A stretch of DNA of 64,000 nt from the NCBI RefSeq assembly GCF_025790165.1, contig NZ_CP094970.1, positions 3,472,001 through 3,536,000 on the forward strand, written 5' to 3'. This DNA comes from Solicola gregarius (GTDB lineage Bacteria; Actinomycetota; Actinomycetes; Propionibacteriales; Nocardioidaceae). Below the pieces are notes generated by a model. That model saw only the letters and a program-made list of their open reading frames with translations, was not told the origin of the DNA and did no database searches. Shown here in pieces: positions 49,690 through 58,265 of the stretch. The position numbers were made by a program, and so were the translations under genes. Positions within the stretch are counted from its first letter, which is position 1. Each line of letters begins with the position of its first letter.

Positions 49690-50790
49690 ATGGCCGCGTA
49701 TCCTGCCCGTACTGTGCTCTGGGCAAGTCCTTCAGCGATACGCTCTCGCATCCAGCAGTCGGTGGCGGCCAATCCGCGTCGCCAGTCGTTGGTGCTACTG
49801 GCCCTCTGCGCGGTCAATCTGGTGCTGACCGTCGCGGCACTCTACAACTACGACTTCTTCCCGCTCATCGTCTACGTCGTGCCGATGCTCTTCGCCAGCG
49901 TCATGCTGCAGTTCCGACCGTTCGCCCTGACAGTGCTGCTCCAGGTCTGCTGCGTTGCCGTGGTCATGGCATCTCTGGAGCAGACGCCGACCCGCGCCGT
50001 TGTGTGTGTCGTACTCGCGGCGATCGCCGCGATGCTGCTGACGGTGTCCGCCCGGGTCAAGGTGGGTCTGCCCGGATCGCTCGGCGAGTCGATGATCATC
50101 GACCTGCGCGACCGGTTGCTCGCCCAAGGTGAGCTACCCGCACTTCCGGCGAGCTGGTACGCGCAGTCCGCGCTCCGGTCCGCCGACGGCGCCCAGTTCG
50201 CCGGTGACTTCATGGTCGCGTCGCGTGCACCGGGCTCGGATCAGCTCGAGGTCGTCATGGTCGACGTGTCGGGTAAGGGCCTCAGCGCCGGTACGCGGGC
50301 ACTACAGCTGTCCGGTGCTTTCGGTGGACTGCTCGGCGCGCTGCCGGCCGACGAGTTCCTCGGCGCGGCGAACGGCTATCTCCTGCGACAGGACTGGATC
50401 GAGGGCTTCGCGACCGCCGCGCACATGGTGATCGATCTCGAGACCGGCAACTTCGAGGTGCGAACGGCCGGTCATCCGCCGGGTCTGCAGTGGATCGCCG
50501 GGTCGAAGACGTGGATATCGCTTCCATCGGACGGTCCCGCGCTGGGTCTGATCGAGGACGCCCGGTTCAAGGCCGCGACCGGGTCGATCGGCTCGGGTGA
50601 CGCGTTGCTGCTCTACACCGACGGGCTCGTCGAGTCGCCGTCGCAGGACTACCGGTTGGGCATCGACAAGCTGATCAACGAGGCCGAGCGGATGCTCGCG
50701 AGCGGCATCGACAACGGAGCCAGCCGGCTCCTGTCCCGCATCGGCACCACGCACGACGACCGCGCGCTGCTCGTACTCCACCGGCGATAG
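49690..50790 (+). CDS. Membrane-anchored PP2C/SpoIIE-type serine phosphatase
   Basis: 366 residues from ATG 49690. The N-terminal part has four or five hydrophobic helices (VLLALCAVNLVLTVAAL, FFPLIVYVVPMLFASVML, TVLLQVCCVAVVMAS, VVLAAIAAMLLTVSA). The C-terminal SpoIIE domain has GAQFAGDFMVASR, VVMVDVSGKGLSAGTRALQLSGAF, TAGHPPGLQW and ALLLYTDGLVESPSQDYRLGIDKL, which carry the metal-binding aspartates. Such phosphatases usually dephosphorylate anti-sigma-factor antagonists (RsbV-like); none is encoded next to it. Confidence 0.9.
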   Translation: MAAYPARTVLWASPSAIRSRIQQSVAANPRRQSLVLLALCAVNLVLTVAALYNYDFFPLIVYVVPMLFASVMLQFRPFALTVLLQVCCVAVVMASLEQTPTRAVVCVVLAAIAAMLLTVSARVKVGLPGSLGESMIIDLRDRLLAQGELPALPASWYAQSALRSADGAQFAGDFMVASRAPGSDQLEVVMVDVSGKGLSAGTRALQLSGAFGGLLGALPADEFLGAANGYLLRQDWIEGFATAAHMVIDLETGNFEVRTAGHPPGLQWIAGSKTWISLPSDGPALGLIEDARFKAATGSIGSGDALLLYTDGLVESPSQDYRLGIDKLINEAERMLASGIDNGASRLLSRIGTTHDDRALLVLHRR

Positions 50791-50794
50791 GGAG

Positions 50795-51037
50795 CTACGC
50801 AGGGCGCTTGGGTGCTCGCGCCCCGGCCGATGCGTAATCGGCCAGGAACGCGTCCACCCTCCGACGCTCGGCGCAGGCGGTCGTGATCTCCACGGACGCG
50901 GCGAGCGCGTTGCGGCGCGACCGTTCTGCGGCGTCGAAGACGGTGAGGCCGTGCACGATCGAGCTCGTGACTCCGCGCACCAGGCGAGCGGGAAGGAACG
51001 CCGGCCCGCGCCGCTCGCCGTTGGTACGTACGACCAT
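50795..51037 (-). CDS. Small hypothetical protein
   Basis: 80 residues, convergent with the phosphatase gene. LVRGVTSSIVHGLTVFDAAERSRRNALAASVEIT and a helical, charged C-terminus (RRRVDAFLADYASAG) resemble small actinobacterial proteins of unknown function. There is no membrane helix. It is plausible as a real gene because of amphipathic helix patterning and normal codon use, but lacks a strong ribosome site. Confidence 0.5.
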   Translation of the reverse strand: MVVRTNGERRGPAFLPARLVRGVTSSIVHGLTVFDAAERSRRNALAASVEITTACAERRRVDAFLADYASAGARAPKRPA

Positions 51038-51123
51038 GTGGCCCCACCGCCTCCGGATTCGACCGTCGAGTGGAGGACTCGACAGGTACGACGTTATGCG
51101 CGGCAGTCGACGTGCCCGTCACG

Positions 51124-51150
51124 CGCGCGTGACGTTCGTGTGAACGCGCG
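51124..51150. promoter_or_regulatory. Short inverted repeat in a 242-bp intergenic stretch
   Basis: CGCGCGT and ACGCGCG, 7-bp arms 13 bases apart, lie between the small hypothetical genes at 50795 (leftward) and 51280 (rightward). It may be an operator for these divergent genes. Nothing else is recognisable in 51038-51279. Confidence 0.25.
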
Positions 51151-51279
51151 GCGCGCTGTGCCTCGGCGCTCGAGGGACGTACGTGGTCCCACCAGGTGAG
51201 AGGCGGTGCCGGTACCGCCACCTCGGGCATCGGTGCCTGCTATACCTGTCTGCCGGATCAGGGAGGCGGGACTTCAGCG

Positions 51280-51609
51280 TTGCGACAGGTGCTACTCGCG
51301 GGCTTGGCGCTCGGACTTGCCGCGACGCTGGTGACCCGGTGCGCGGGTGACGACGACTTCTGCGAGCTCGCGTCCGGCGATGGCCTGGCCGCCGGCGGGG
51401 TGAAGGCGGGCCGCGCGTACGCCGACGAGCGAGCCGACTATCGCGATCGTCTGGACCGGGCGGCCGAGAGCGCACCGGGTGCGATCGCGGACGACGTCGA
51501 CACGATCCGAGACGCCATGAGCCGAGCTCGCAACCCGTCGCGGGTGTCGACGCGGCAGGTGGACGAAGCGTTCGCGGACATCGACGACTGGACGGCCGCG
51601 AACTGCTGA
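51280..51609 (+). CDS. Small exported protein, unknown function
   Basis: 109 residues from TTG 51280, behind GGGAGGCGGG. A hydrophobic N-terminus (RQVLLAGLALGLAATLVT) followed by RCAGDDDFCELASGDG suggests export or membrane anchoring. The rest is helical and charged (YADERADYRDRLDRAAESAPGAI), ending DDWTAANC. I know of no matching family. The frame remains open upstream but without family support. Confidence 0.5.
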   Translation: MRQVLLAGLALGLAATLVTRCAGDDDFCELASGDGLAAGGVKAGRAYADERADYRDRLDRAAESAPGAIADDVDTIRDAMSRARNPSRVSTRQVDEAFADIDDWTAANC

Positions 51610-51671
51610 GTCGGCTCAGCGGCGTACTGGCCCACACCCACAGCGCACCTGGATCTCCCTACAGTGGGGCC

Positions 51672-52001
51672 GTGGACCTGAACGACTATCAGCGGGCAGC
51701 GCTGCGAACGGCCGCGCCGAGAGACAAACGGAACGAGCTGTTCCAGCTTCTGCTCGGGCTAGTCGGCGAGACGGGTGAGATCGCCGAGAAGGCCAAGAAG
51801 ATCGTGCGCGACAAGGACAGCGACTTCTCCCAGTGGGACATCGACGATCTCGAGAAGGAACTCGGTGACACGCTGTGGTACGTCGCCGTCCTCGCGGACT
51901 ACTTCGATATCTCGCTCGACAATGTCGCTCAGCGCAACATCGACAAGCTCGCCGGCCGTCACGACCGAGCGACGATCGGCGGCAGCGGCGACGACCGTTA
52001 G
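51672..52001 (+). CDS. MazG-like nucleotide pyrophosphohydrolase
   Basis: 109 residues from GTG 51672. The motif LFQLLLGLVGETGEIAEKAKKIVRDKDSDFSQWDIDDLEKELGDTLWYVAVLADYFDISLDNVAQRNIDKL carries the E-x-x-E and E-x-x-D metal ligands of the all-alpha NTP pyrophosphatase fold. It cleaves NTPs to NMP and pyrophosphate, a housecleaning role. The short, single-domain form is common in phages and actinobacteria. No phage genes surround it. Confidence 0.85.
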   Translation: MDLNDYQRAALRTAAPRDKRNELFQLLLGLVGETGEIAEKAKKIVRDKDSDFSQWDIDDLEKELGDTLWYVAVLADYFDISLDNVAQRNIDKLAGRHDRATIGGSGDDR

Positions 52002-52138
52002 GTTTCCAAGCCTGCTCGATGCTCTGGCGCGGTTCACCGACGTTGACCGGCCGACCCGGTCAGAGGCGGGTGCAGGTTCCGTCCGGCTGGGCTGTCATCA
52101 TTGGGGCCGCGTCCGTCCGAATCGATTGGGAGAGCCTC

Positions 52139-52630
52139 GTGGACTGGACTCTGGAAGTGGTGATCCTGCCCGTCCGTGACATCGAGCGTTCCGTCGCGTT
52201 CTACCGCGATCAGATCGGCTTCGATCTCGACCACCACACCGTCAATGAGCACATCAACGTGGCTCAGCTCACGCCGCGCGGCTCGGGTTGCTCGATCGTC
52301 GTCGGCAGCCTGCCATCGCAGCGTGAGATGGAGCCCGGCTCGATGAGGAACCTCCAGCTGTGCGTCGCCGATGCGACCGCCGCCCGAGCCGAGCTCGTCT
52401 CGAGGGGAGTCGACGCGAGCGAGGTCACCTCGTTCGGTGATCAGGACGGGACGACCTTCTTCGGATTCTCCGACCCCGACGGCAACACCTGGGCCGTCCA
52501 GGAGCTCAAGGTACGAGCGGAGAAGCCGCTCATCCCGGTCGACGCGCGAGGCCGGTTCGGCGCCGACCTGGACCTCACCGACGACGATTTCGCCTCGACC
52601 GACGACGGTCGTATCGGGCCTGCGCACTAG
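52139..52630 (+). CDS. VOC-family (glyoxalase-like) protein
   Basis: 163 residues from GTG 52139, with GGGAGAG upstream. LEVVILPVRDIERSVAFYRDQIGFDLDHHTVNEHINVAQLTPRGSGC and the second module NLQLCVADATAARAELVSRGVDASEV, ending FGFSDPDGNTWAVQELK, are the paired VOC modules with the terminal glutamate ligand. The extra C-terminal 30 residues are polar. Function is unassigned. Confidence 0.83.
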   Translation: MDWTLEVVILPVRDIERSVAFYRDQIGFDLDHHTVNEHINVAQLTPRGSGCSIVVGSLPSQREMEPGSMRNLQLCVADATAARAELVSRGVDASEVTSFGDQDGTTFFGFSDPDGNTWAVQELKVRAEKPLIPVDARGRFGADLDLTDDDFASTDDGRIGPAH

Positions 52631-52643
52631 CGCACGACGTACG

Positions 52644-52685
52644 AAAACCCCAGGTCGGAGGATTTGCCTCCTGGCCTGGGGTTTC
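52644..52685. terminator. Bidirectional terminator between VOC gene and tRNA-Gly
   Basis: AAACCCCAGG (52645-52654) pairs with CCTGGGGTTT (52675-52684), with a further GGAGG/CCTCC stem and an ATTTG loop inside. It ends with A and T tracts on both sides, so it can stop the plus-strand VOC transcript and the minus-strand tRNA-Gly transcript. Confidence 0.8.
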
Positions 52686-52691
52686 GTGGTG

Positions 52692-52765
52692 TGGAGCGGG
52701 TGACCGGGATCGAACCGGCACCACCAGCTTGGAAGGCTGGGGCTCTACCATTGAGCTACACCCGC
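52692..52765 (-). tRNA. tRNA-Gly (TCC)
   Basis: On the minus strand the acceptor stem GCGGGTG pairs with CACCCGC. The D-arm is AGCTCAATGGTAGAGC, the anticodon stem-loop is CCAGC-CTTCCAA-GCTGG with anticodon TCC, and the T-arm contains GGTTCGATCCC. The discriminator is T and CCA is encoded (52692-52694). Confidence 0.96.
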
Positions 52766-52833
52766 GCGTTGCAATGCGCGCCCATCATGCCATGCAGCGC
52801 GGCGACCGATCCATTCGACCCGCGCACCGAACG

Positions 52834-53637
52834 TCAGCGTGTGCGCGGGTCGCTCGCGTACGTCGCGGGAGGTGTGCCGACCACGCGGGTGAACACCCGG
52901 GTGAGGTGCGCCTGGTCGCTGAACCCGAGCTCGGCGGCGAGGCCGGCCCAGTCGACGTCGTCGCCGTCGTGCACGGCTTGGGCGGCGTCGAGCAGCCGGA
53001 AGCGCTGGATCACCCACTTCGGGCCGATGCCGACGTACTCGGTGAACAGTCGTTGCATCGTACGCAGGCTCATGCCCGCGTGCGCGGCGAGCAGATCGGC
53101 ACGCGTGAGGGAGGGTGTTCGCTCGGCGTAGGCCACCAGTGCCGTTGCCTCGTCGGCCGCGGGATCCGGCCGCGCGTTTCTGCCCTCGAGGTAGTCCTCG
53201 AGCGCGGCGCGCATGACCTGAGTATCCGAGGTCTCGAGAATCGCACGAGCGACCGGGCGGTCGTCGGTGCCGAAAAGGTCGCCAGCGGGCACGACGCGAC
53301 CGGCGAGTGCGCCGACACTCGACCCGAGCAGCGGGCGAAAGCCACCGGCCTGGAACGCGACTCCGAGCACGTGTCCGTCGCCGCGCAGCGTACGAGCGAA
53401 CGGGTCGCGGTTGATGCCGTGCACCAACAAGCGTCCGTCTTCGGCCGCGACGTGGATACGTGGCTGCGGCACGACCTGTTGCTCGTGTGGGTCGGGTGCG
53501 TGCCACCACACCAGCCAGAGGTAGTCGACGAACGGGGCGAGCGACGTACGCGGGTGCAGTCGCTCGACCTCGAACGTCGCCTCGGCCGCCTTCGGGCGGA
53601 GGATCGCCTGCGGCATGCCTCGGGGTTGGTCGCGCAC
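52834..53637 (-). CDS. AraC-family transcriptional regulator
   Basis: 267 residues. The N-terminal part (about 1-150) has the DUF6597-type effector pattern (FEVERLHPRTSLAPFVDYLWLVWW, LVHGINRDPFARTLRGDGHVLGVAFQAGGFRPLLG). The C-terminus has two helix-turn-helices: LLAAHAGMSLRTMQRLFTEYVGIGPKWVIQRFRLLDA and WAGLAAELGFSDQAHLTRVFTRVVGTPPATYA. It is divergent from the DUF3224 gene at 53712, its probable target. Confidence 0.9.
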   Translation of the reverse strand: MRDQPRGMPQAILRPKAAEATFEVERLHPRTSLAPFVDYLWLVWWHAPDPHEQQVVPQPRIHVAAEDGRLLVHGINRDPFARTLRGDGHVLGVAFQAGGFRPLLGSSVGALAGRVVPAGDLFGTDDRPVARAILETSDTQVMRAALEDYLEGRNARPDPAADEATALVAYAERTPSLTRADLLAAHAGMSLRTMQRLFTEYVGIGPKWVIQRFRLLDAAQAVHDGDDVDWAGLAAELGFSDQAHLTRVFTRVVGTPPATYASDPRTR

Positions 53638-53711
53638 GAGGTCGAGAATAGTTCGGCACGGTGACGCGATTGTTCAAGCCCGCGGCCGGACCCCGGCAAT
53701 ACGTTCGGGGC

Positions 53712-54149
53712 ATGACGTACGCACACGAGGCAACGAGCAGATTCACGGTTGCGGCATGGTCGGAGGCCGCGTTCGTCGATATCGACGGAGAGGGCACGAC
53801 CATGGGCGACGCCTACTACCCGAGTAGGGGCCTCAGCAAGGCGGACGTCACGTATTCGTACGCAGGGGAGATCGAGGGCACGAGCACGGTCGCGTACCTC
53901 ATCTCGTACAAGGCGGGCGCGGCGCCGCTCTCCGGATTCGAGCGCTTCGAGGGAACCATCGGGGGACACGACGGGTCGTGCGTGCTGCGCCATACCGGCT
54001 CGCACACGGGCGAGGGAGTCGAGGCGCGAGTCGAGGTCGTGCCCGGTATGGGCACGGGAGGCCTCGTCGACCTGCGCGGCGAGGCGCAGCTTCGCATCGC
54101 GGGGCACAGCGACGACGGGTACGAGCTGGTGCTCACGTACGACCTCTGA
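53712..54149 (+). CDS. DUF3224-family protein
   Basis: 145 residues from ATG 53712. FTVAAWSEAAFVDIDGEGTTMGDAYYPSRG and YSYAGEIEGTSTVAYLISYK, then FERFEGTIGGHDGSCVLRHTGSHT and VEVVPGMGTGGLVDLRGEA, are the barrel repeats of the DUF3224 family (avidin/allene-oxide-cyclase-like fold). No enzyme activity is known to me for the family. It is divergent from an AraC regulator. Confidence 0.82.
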   Translation: MTYAHEATSRFTVAAWSEAAFVDIDGEGTTMGDAYYPSRGLSKADVTYSYAGEIEGTSTVAYLISYKAGAAPLSGFERFEGTIGGHDGSCVLRHTGSHTGEGVEARVEVVPGMGTGGLVDLRGEAQLRIAGHSDDGYELVLTYDL

Positions 54150-54180
54150 GCGCCTGGCACGCAGCGACGCCGCGGCTGAG

Positions 54181-54786
54181 TCAGTCGATCAGGACGACCT
54201 CGCGGTCGCGTGAGTGCGGCTCCGACGGATCGCCGTCGATGCGTAGGTCCGCGCGCTCGCGCGTACCGTCGGCGGCGAACATCGCCACCTCCTGCACCGC
54301 CCAGCGTTCCCAATGGGGCCGGTAGGTCTCGCCGTCGCGGTCGATCCCGCGCGCCATGCGCACGTCGCGGGGCGCGTCGACCCAGGCGAGCATGGTCAGG
54401 AAGGGCGCGCAGGCGAGCGCGCCCGATCCGACACCCTCCACGATGAGCGCGTCCGTCGCCGGGACGTCGTGGCGCTCCGCCCACTCGCCGCGCTCCCAGT
54501 CCCATCGGTGGTACGCGGCGGGACCGCGGTCGCGCAGCGGGCGCAGGACGCCGTCGACCAGGAGACCGGGCGCGTCGGCCAGACCGTCCCATCCTGGGTA
54601 GATGTCGTCGAGGTGCACGACCGGGATCGGGGTGCCCGTACGGTCCGCGGCATTCGCGAGACGGGCGGCGAGCGAGGTCTTGCCGGACCCGCTGGGTCCG
54701 TCGACGGCGAGGACGCGGGTTCGTCCGGTGACGGGCGTACGACGGCGGAGCGCGGCGATGAGATCGTTGAGGGGGCGGATCGTCAC
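54181..54786 (-). CDS. Uridine kinase-like P-loop protein
   Basis: 201 residues from GTG 54786. The P-loop GPSGSGKTSLAARLANAA and DDIYPGWDGLADA lie early, and ATDALIVEGVGSGALACAPFLTMLAWVDAPRDVRMARGIDRDGETYRPHW in the middle fits the P-loop kinase fold of uridine kinases/phosphoribulokinases. Substrate-binding residues are not conclusive. It is transcribed away from tRNA-Pro; a palindromic repeat lies just upstream. Confidence 0.8.
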   Translation of the reverse strand: MTIRPLNDLIAALRRRTPVTGRTRVLAVDGPSGSGKTSLAARLANAADRTGTPIPVVHLDDIYPGWDGLADAPGLLVDGVLRPLRDRGPAAYHRWDWERGEWAERHDVPATDALIVEGVGSGALACAPFLTMLAWVDAPRDVRMARGIDRDGETYRPHWERWAVQEVAMFAADGTRERADLRIDGDPSEPHSRDREVVLID

Positions 54787-54806
54787 CCGCGCAAGTCTGT
54801 CCCATC

Positions 54807-54872
54807 CTCGCCGAGGTACGCCGTCCGGCCACAAGAGCCATTGCTGGTGGCCGGAAGCCGTACCTCGGCGAG
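54807..54872. repeat. Dispersed palindromic repeat, copy 3
   Basis: CTCGCCGAGGTACG opens the left arm, CGTACCTCGGCGAG closes the right, with further pairing (GTCCGGCCAC / GTGGCCGGA) and a few mismatches inside. It lies between the divergent uridine kinase-like gene and tRNA-Pro, so it cannot be a simple terminator of a neighbouring gene. Confidence 0.85.
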
Positions 54873-54950
54873 CGCGGCCCGGCGTACGTGCCGGTTCGCC
54901 CGTGAATTGCCCGGTCGACTAGACTCGACCGGGCGCTAGTGTGCGTCGAC

Positions 54951-55024
54951 CGGGATGTGGCGCAGGTTGGTAGCGCGTCCGCTTTGGGAGCGGAAGGTCG
55001 CAGGTTCAAATCCTGTCATCCCGA
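54951..55024 (+). tRNA. tRNA-Pro (TGG)
   Basis: The acceptor stem CGGGATG pairs with CATCCCG. The D-arm is GGCGCAGGTTGGTAGCGC, the anticodon stem-loop is TCCGC-TTTGGGA-GCGGA with anticodon TGG, and the T-arm contains AGGTTCAAATCCT. The discriminator is A and CCA is not encoded. It directly precedes tig, a conserved arrangement in actinobacteria. Confidence 0.97.
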
Positions 55025-55060
55025 CGTTCATCGATGCAGATTCAAGAGGAGCCACCCAGC

Positions 55061-56464
55061 GTGAAGAGCGCCACCGAGACCCTGAGCCCGACCAGGGTCA
55101 AGCTGACCGTCGAGGTGCCCTTCGAGGAGCTCAAGCCGAGCCTCGACGCGGCGTACAAGCAGATCGGTCAGCAGATCAACATCCCCGGTTTCCGTCGGGG
55201 CAAGGTCCCACCGCAGATCGTCGATCAGCGGGTGGGCCGCGAATCGGTCCTCAACGAGGCCGTCAACGATGCGCTCCCCGGCCTGTACGGCAAGGCGCTC
55301 GAGGAGCACGAGCTGCAGCCGCTGGGCCAGCCGGAGGTCGACCTCACCAAGCTGGAGTACGGCGAGACGCTCGAGTTCACCGCAGAGCTCGACGTACGAC
55401 CCGAGATCGAGCTCCCGACCTACGACGACCTCTCGGTGACCGTCGAGGACGCCGAGGTGTCCGACGACGACGTCCAGGAGCAGATCGACGGCCTGCGTGA
55501 GCGGTTCGCGACCTATCAGACCGTCGAGCGTGCGGTCGCCGACGGCGACTACGTCACGATCGACCTCTCGGCGTCCAAGGACGGCGAGAAGATCGAGGCC
55601 GCGCAGGCCGAGGGCATGTCGTACCAGGTCGGCACGGGCGAGATGCTCGACGGCCTCGACGAGGCGCTGACCGGACTCTCCGCCGGCGAGTCGGCGACCT
55701 TCGACACCGAGCTGGTCGGCGGCGAGCTCAAGGGTCAGGACGTCCAGGTCGAGGTCTCCGTCACGGAGGTCAAGGAGCAGGAGCTTCCCGAGTTCGACGA
55801 CGAGTTCGCGCAGGAGGCGTCGCAGTTCGACACCGCCGACGAGCTGCGCGCCGACCTGCACGAGCGGGTCGTACGCGGCAAGCGAATGGAGCAGGCGAGC
55901 GAGGCGCGCGACCTGGTGCTCGAGGAGCTGCTGGAGCGAGTCGACATCCCGCTCCCGGAGGGTGTCGTCGAGGAGGAGATCAACGGCCGCCGCGAGCAGA
56001 TCACCGAGCAGCTCACGTACGCCGGGATCACCATGGACGACTACCTCGAGTCGGAGGAGCAGACCGCCGACGAGTTCGAGGCGGACCTCGAGAAGCGCGT
56101 CCGCGACGCGCTCGCCGCGCAGTTCCTGCTCGACGAGATCTCCAGGAAGGCCGAGATCGGCATCGAGGAGTCCGAGCTGACCGAGCACATCCTGCGGCGC
56201 GCGCAGCAGTCCGGGGCCGACCCGCAGCAGTACGCGCAGCACATGATGGAGCACAACCACGTGCCCCAGATGGTCAGCGAGGTCATCCGCGGCAAGGCGC
56301 TCGCACAGATCGTCGAGGACGCCACCGTCACCGACAAGTCCGGCAACGCCGTCGATCTCAAGCGTCTGCAGGCCGACGGCACGCTCGCCGACGATGACGA
56401 CGACGAGACCGCCGAAACCGCCGATGACGAAGAGCCGTCGGTCGACGCCGCGGCCAGCATCTGA
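55061..56464 (+). CDS. tig: Trigger factor
   Basis: 467 residues from GTG 55061 (MKSATETLSPTRVKLTVEVPFEEL), nine bases after AAGAGGAG. The ribosome-binding domain has the FRRGKVPP-type signature (NIPGFRRGKVPPQIVDQRVG). The FKBP peptidyl-prolyl isomerase domain (about 160-245) and the long C-terminal helical arms follow, with an acidic tail DDDDDETAETADDEEPSVDA. It binds nascent chains at the exit tunnel. Immediately downstream come lipase, SRPBCC and poxB genes, separating it from clpP1. Confidence 0.96.
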   Translation: MKSATETLSPTRVKLTVEVPFEELKPSLDAAYKQIGQQINIPGFRRGKVPPQIVDQRVGRESVLNEAVNDALPGLYGKALEEHELQPLGQPEVDLTKLEYGETLEFTAELDVRPEIELPTYDDLSVTVEDAEVSDDDVQEQIDGLRERFATYQTVERAVADGDYVTIDLSASKDGEKIEAAQAEGMSYQVGTGEMLDGLDEALTGLSAGESATFDTELVGGELKGQDVQVEVSVTEVKEQELPEFDDEFAQEASQFDTADELRADLHERVVRGKRMEQASEARDLVLEELLERVDIPLPEGVVEEEINGRREQITEQLTYAGITMDDYLESEEQTADEFEADLEKRVRDALAAQFLLDEISRKAEIGIEESELTEHILRRAQQSGADPQQYAQHMMEHNHVPQMVSEVIRGKALAQIVEDATVTDKSGNAVDLKRLQADGTLADDDDDETAETADDEEPSVDAAASI

Positions 56465-56532
56465 GCCATCGCCGAATGTGACGCGCGTCGCGTAGGCGTG
56501 CGCTCACCTTCGGATACCGGCAGTATGTGGCC

Positions 56533-57795
56533 ATGCCTCGCACGACCCATACGGCCGCCCTCGCGCTCGGGTACGCCGATCGCCTGGTCGTGTCGACGGC
56601 ACGCGACGTGCACCGTGCCGTAGCGCGGCGCGCGTTCGGGGCGACGCGTCGCATCGGTGGGTCGCTTCCCGAGGCCGTCCACGATCGGGTCGCCGACCTC
56701 GCGTACGCGGGGGTGTCGCTCGGCGTACGTGGGTCGGGTCGGTTGCTCGAACGGGCGGCGGACCGCGGCATCGGTGCATCGCTCGAGGCCAGTACGACCG
56801 GCCGGTACGTCGTCTCGGCCGTCAACGCGCTCGTCGGGTCGGAGCTCGCCGAACGCGGCGACCGGCACGCCATCGAGATGGCCGTGCGAGTCGGCGGCCG
56901 TGACGTCGAGATCGAGGCCGAGTCGCTGCGCGCCGCGTACCCGCGCGCGACCGACCGGATCGCGATCTTCCTGCACGGGCTCGGCGAGAACGACGACTCG
57001 TGGCGGCTCGCGGAGCGGGCCGGCAGCGGCACGTACCCGTCTCGGGTCGAGGACGACACCGACTACACGCCGGTGCTCATCCGCTACAACACAGGTCTGA
57101 ACGTGTCCGCCAACGGCGAGCTCCTGTCCGCGCTCGTCACGCGGCTGATCGATGCCTGGCCGGTCGCGGTCTCCCGGCTCGCGTTCGTCGGGCATTCGAT
57201 GGGTGGGCTCGTCGCGCGTTCGGCCGGCAGCCATGGCGTCGCCGGAGGTACGGACTGGCCGCGACTCGTCCGACAGGTCGTCTGCCTCGGTACGCCCCAT
57301 CTCGGGGCCCCGCTCGAGAAGGCCGTACATCTCGGGTCCCGTGCGCTGAGTGTCGTGCCCGAGACGGCGCCGTTCGGACGCATTCTCGATACCCGCTCGC
57401 CCGGAATCGTCGATCTCCGGCACGGCTACATCAGCCGCGAGGAGTGGTCCGGTCAGGACCTCACCCGGCGCTGGGGGCTCGACCGCCTGGCCGCAGCCCC
57501 GCTCCCGTACGCCGACTACCACTTCGTCGCCGCGACGATCGGGAACGCGCCCGGCCAGCCGGCAAGCAGGCTGTTCGGCGACCTGTTCGTCCGGCTGCCG
57601 TCCGCGCACGGGCGAAGTGCACGCGGAGGGTCGGTCGTACCCGGAGCACTGACCGATCATGTCGGCGGAGCCGACCATTTCGCACTGCTCAACTATCCCG
57701 AGGTCGCCGAGTGCCTCGTCGCCTGGTTCGACGAGTCGCGATCGTCGCTGCCCGCCGTACCCGCCGTACCGCCCACCACTGGAGGAGACCCATGA
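56533..57795 (+). CDS. PGAP1/lipase-like alpha/beta hydrolase
   Basis: 420 residues from ATG 56533 (GTG 56527 is the alternative). After an amphipathic N-terminal 120 residues, the hydrolase domain has IAIFLHGLGENDDSWRL for the oxyanion hole, FVGHSMGGLVARSAG with the nucleophile serine, and a histidine in DHVGGADHFALLNYPEVAECL. This resembles PGAP1-like and plant-lipase-like esterases. No signal peptide is seen. Its end overlaps the SRPBCC gene (ATGA), so the two are coupled. Confidence 0.82.
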   Translation: MPRTTHTAALALGYADRLVVSTARDVHRAVARRAFGATRRIGGSLPEAVHDRVADLAYAGVSLGVRGSGRLLERAADRGIGASLEASTTGRYVVSAVNALVGSELAERGDRHAIEMAVRVGGRDVEIEAESLRAAYPRATDRIAIFLHGLGENDDSWRLAERAGSGTYPSRVEDDTDYTPVLIRYNTGLNVSANGELLSALVTRLIDAWPVAVSRLAFVGHSMGGLVARSAGSHGVAGGTDWPRLVRQVVCLGTPHLGAPLEKAVHLGSRALSVVPETAPFGRILDTRSPGIVDLRHGYISREEWSGQDLTRRWGLDRLAAAPLPYADYHFVAATIGNAPGQPASRLFGDLFVRLPSAHGRSARGGSVVPGALTDHVGGADHFALLNYPEVAECLVAWFDESRSSLPAVPAVPPTTGGDP

Positions 57796-58256
57796 CCGAG
57801 ACGATCAGCGATGTGCTCGAGCTGAGTACGGACATCGACGCACCCGTCGACCGGGTCTGGCCGATCGTGTCGAATCTCAAGCGGATGGGGGAGTGGAGCC
57901 CTCAGTGTCGCAAGATGGTGGTGTTCGGCGAGGTACGCCAGGGCGCCCGGACGCTCAACCTGAACCGCAAGGGGATGCTGGTGTGGCCGACGAGCGCCAA
58001 GGTGGTGGCGTTGGCGCCGAAGGAGCGGATCGCGTTCCGGGTCAGCGAGAACAAGACGGTGTGGTCGTACACGGTGGAATCGACCGAGTCGGGTACGCGG
58101 GTGACCGAGCGACGCGAGGCGCCGAACGGGACGACGGGGTTCTCGCAGCTCTTCGTCCGGCTCTTCCTCGGCGGCAACGCCGGTCTCGAGAAGGACCTCA
58201 TCCGTGGCATGGAGACGACCCTCGCGCGGATCAAGACCGAGGCCGAGCGCGGCTGA
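57792..58256 (+). CDS. SRPBCC-family protein
   Basis: 154 residues, with GGAGGAGA directly upstream and overlapping the lipase stop. LELSTDIDAPVDRVWPIVSNLKRMGEWSPQCRKMVVFGEVRQG and the long C-terminal helix (NAGLEKDLIRGMETTLARIKTEA) are typical of polyketide-cyclase-like SRPBCC proteins. Such proteins bind lipids or hydrophobic metabolites. Coupling to a lipase suggests a fatty-acid or lipid ligand, an inference. Confidence 0.85.
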   Translation: MTETISDVLELSTDIDAPVDRVWPIVSNLKRMGEWSPQCRKMVVFGEVRQGARTLNLNRKGMLVWPTSAKVVALAPKERIAFRVSENKTVWSYTVESTESGTRVTERREAPNGTTGFSQLFVRLFLGGNAGLEKDLIRGMETTLARIKTEAERG

Positions 58257-58265
58257 CTCCTCGAC

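Noticed and set aside
51672-52001. MazEF toxin-antitoxin component
   Set aside because: The protein is a MazG-like nucleotide pyrophosphohydrolase by its metal-ligand motifs; no toxin or antitoxin gene is adjacent.
33630-54872. Simple transcription terminators for copies of the CTCGCCGAGGTACG palindrome
   Set aside because: Copy 3 lies between divergent units, where no transcript should end, and the sequence is shared among copies, which terminators are not.
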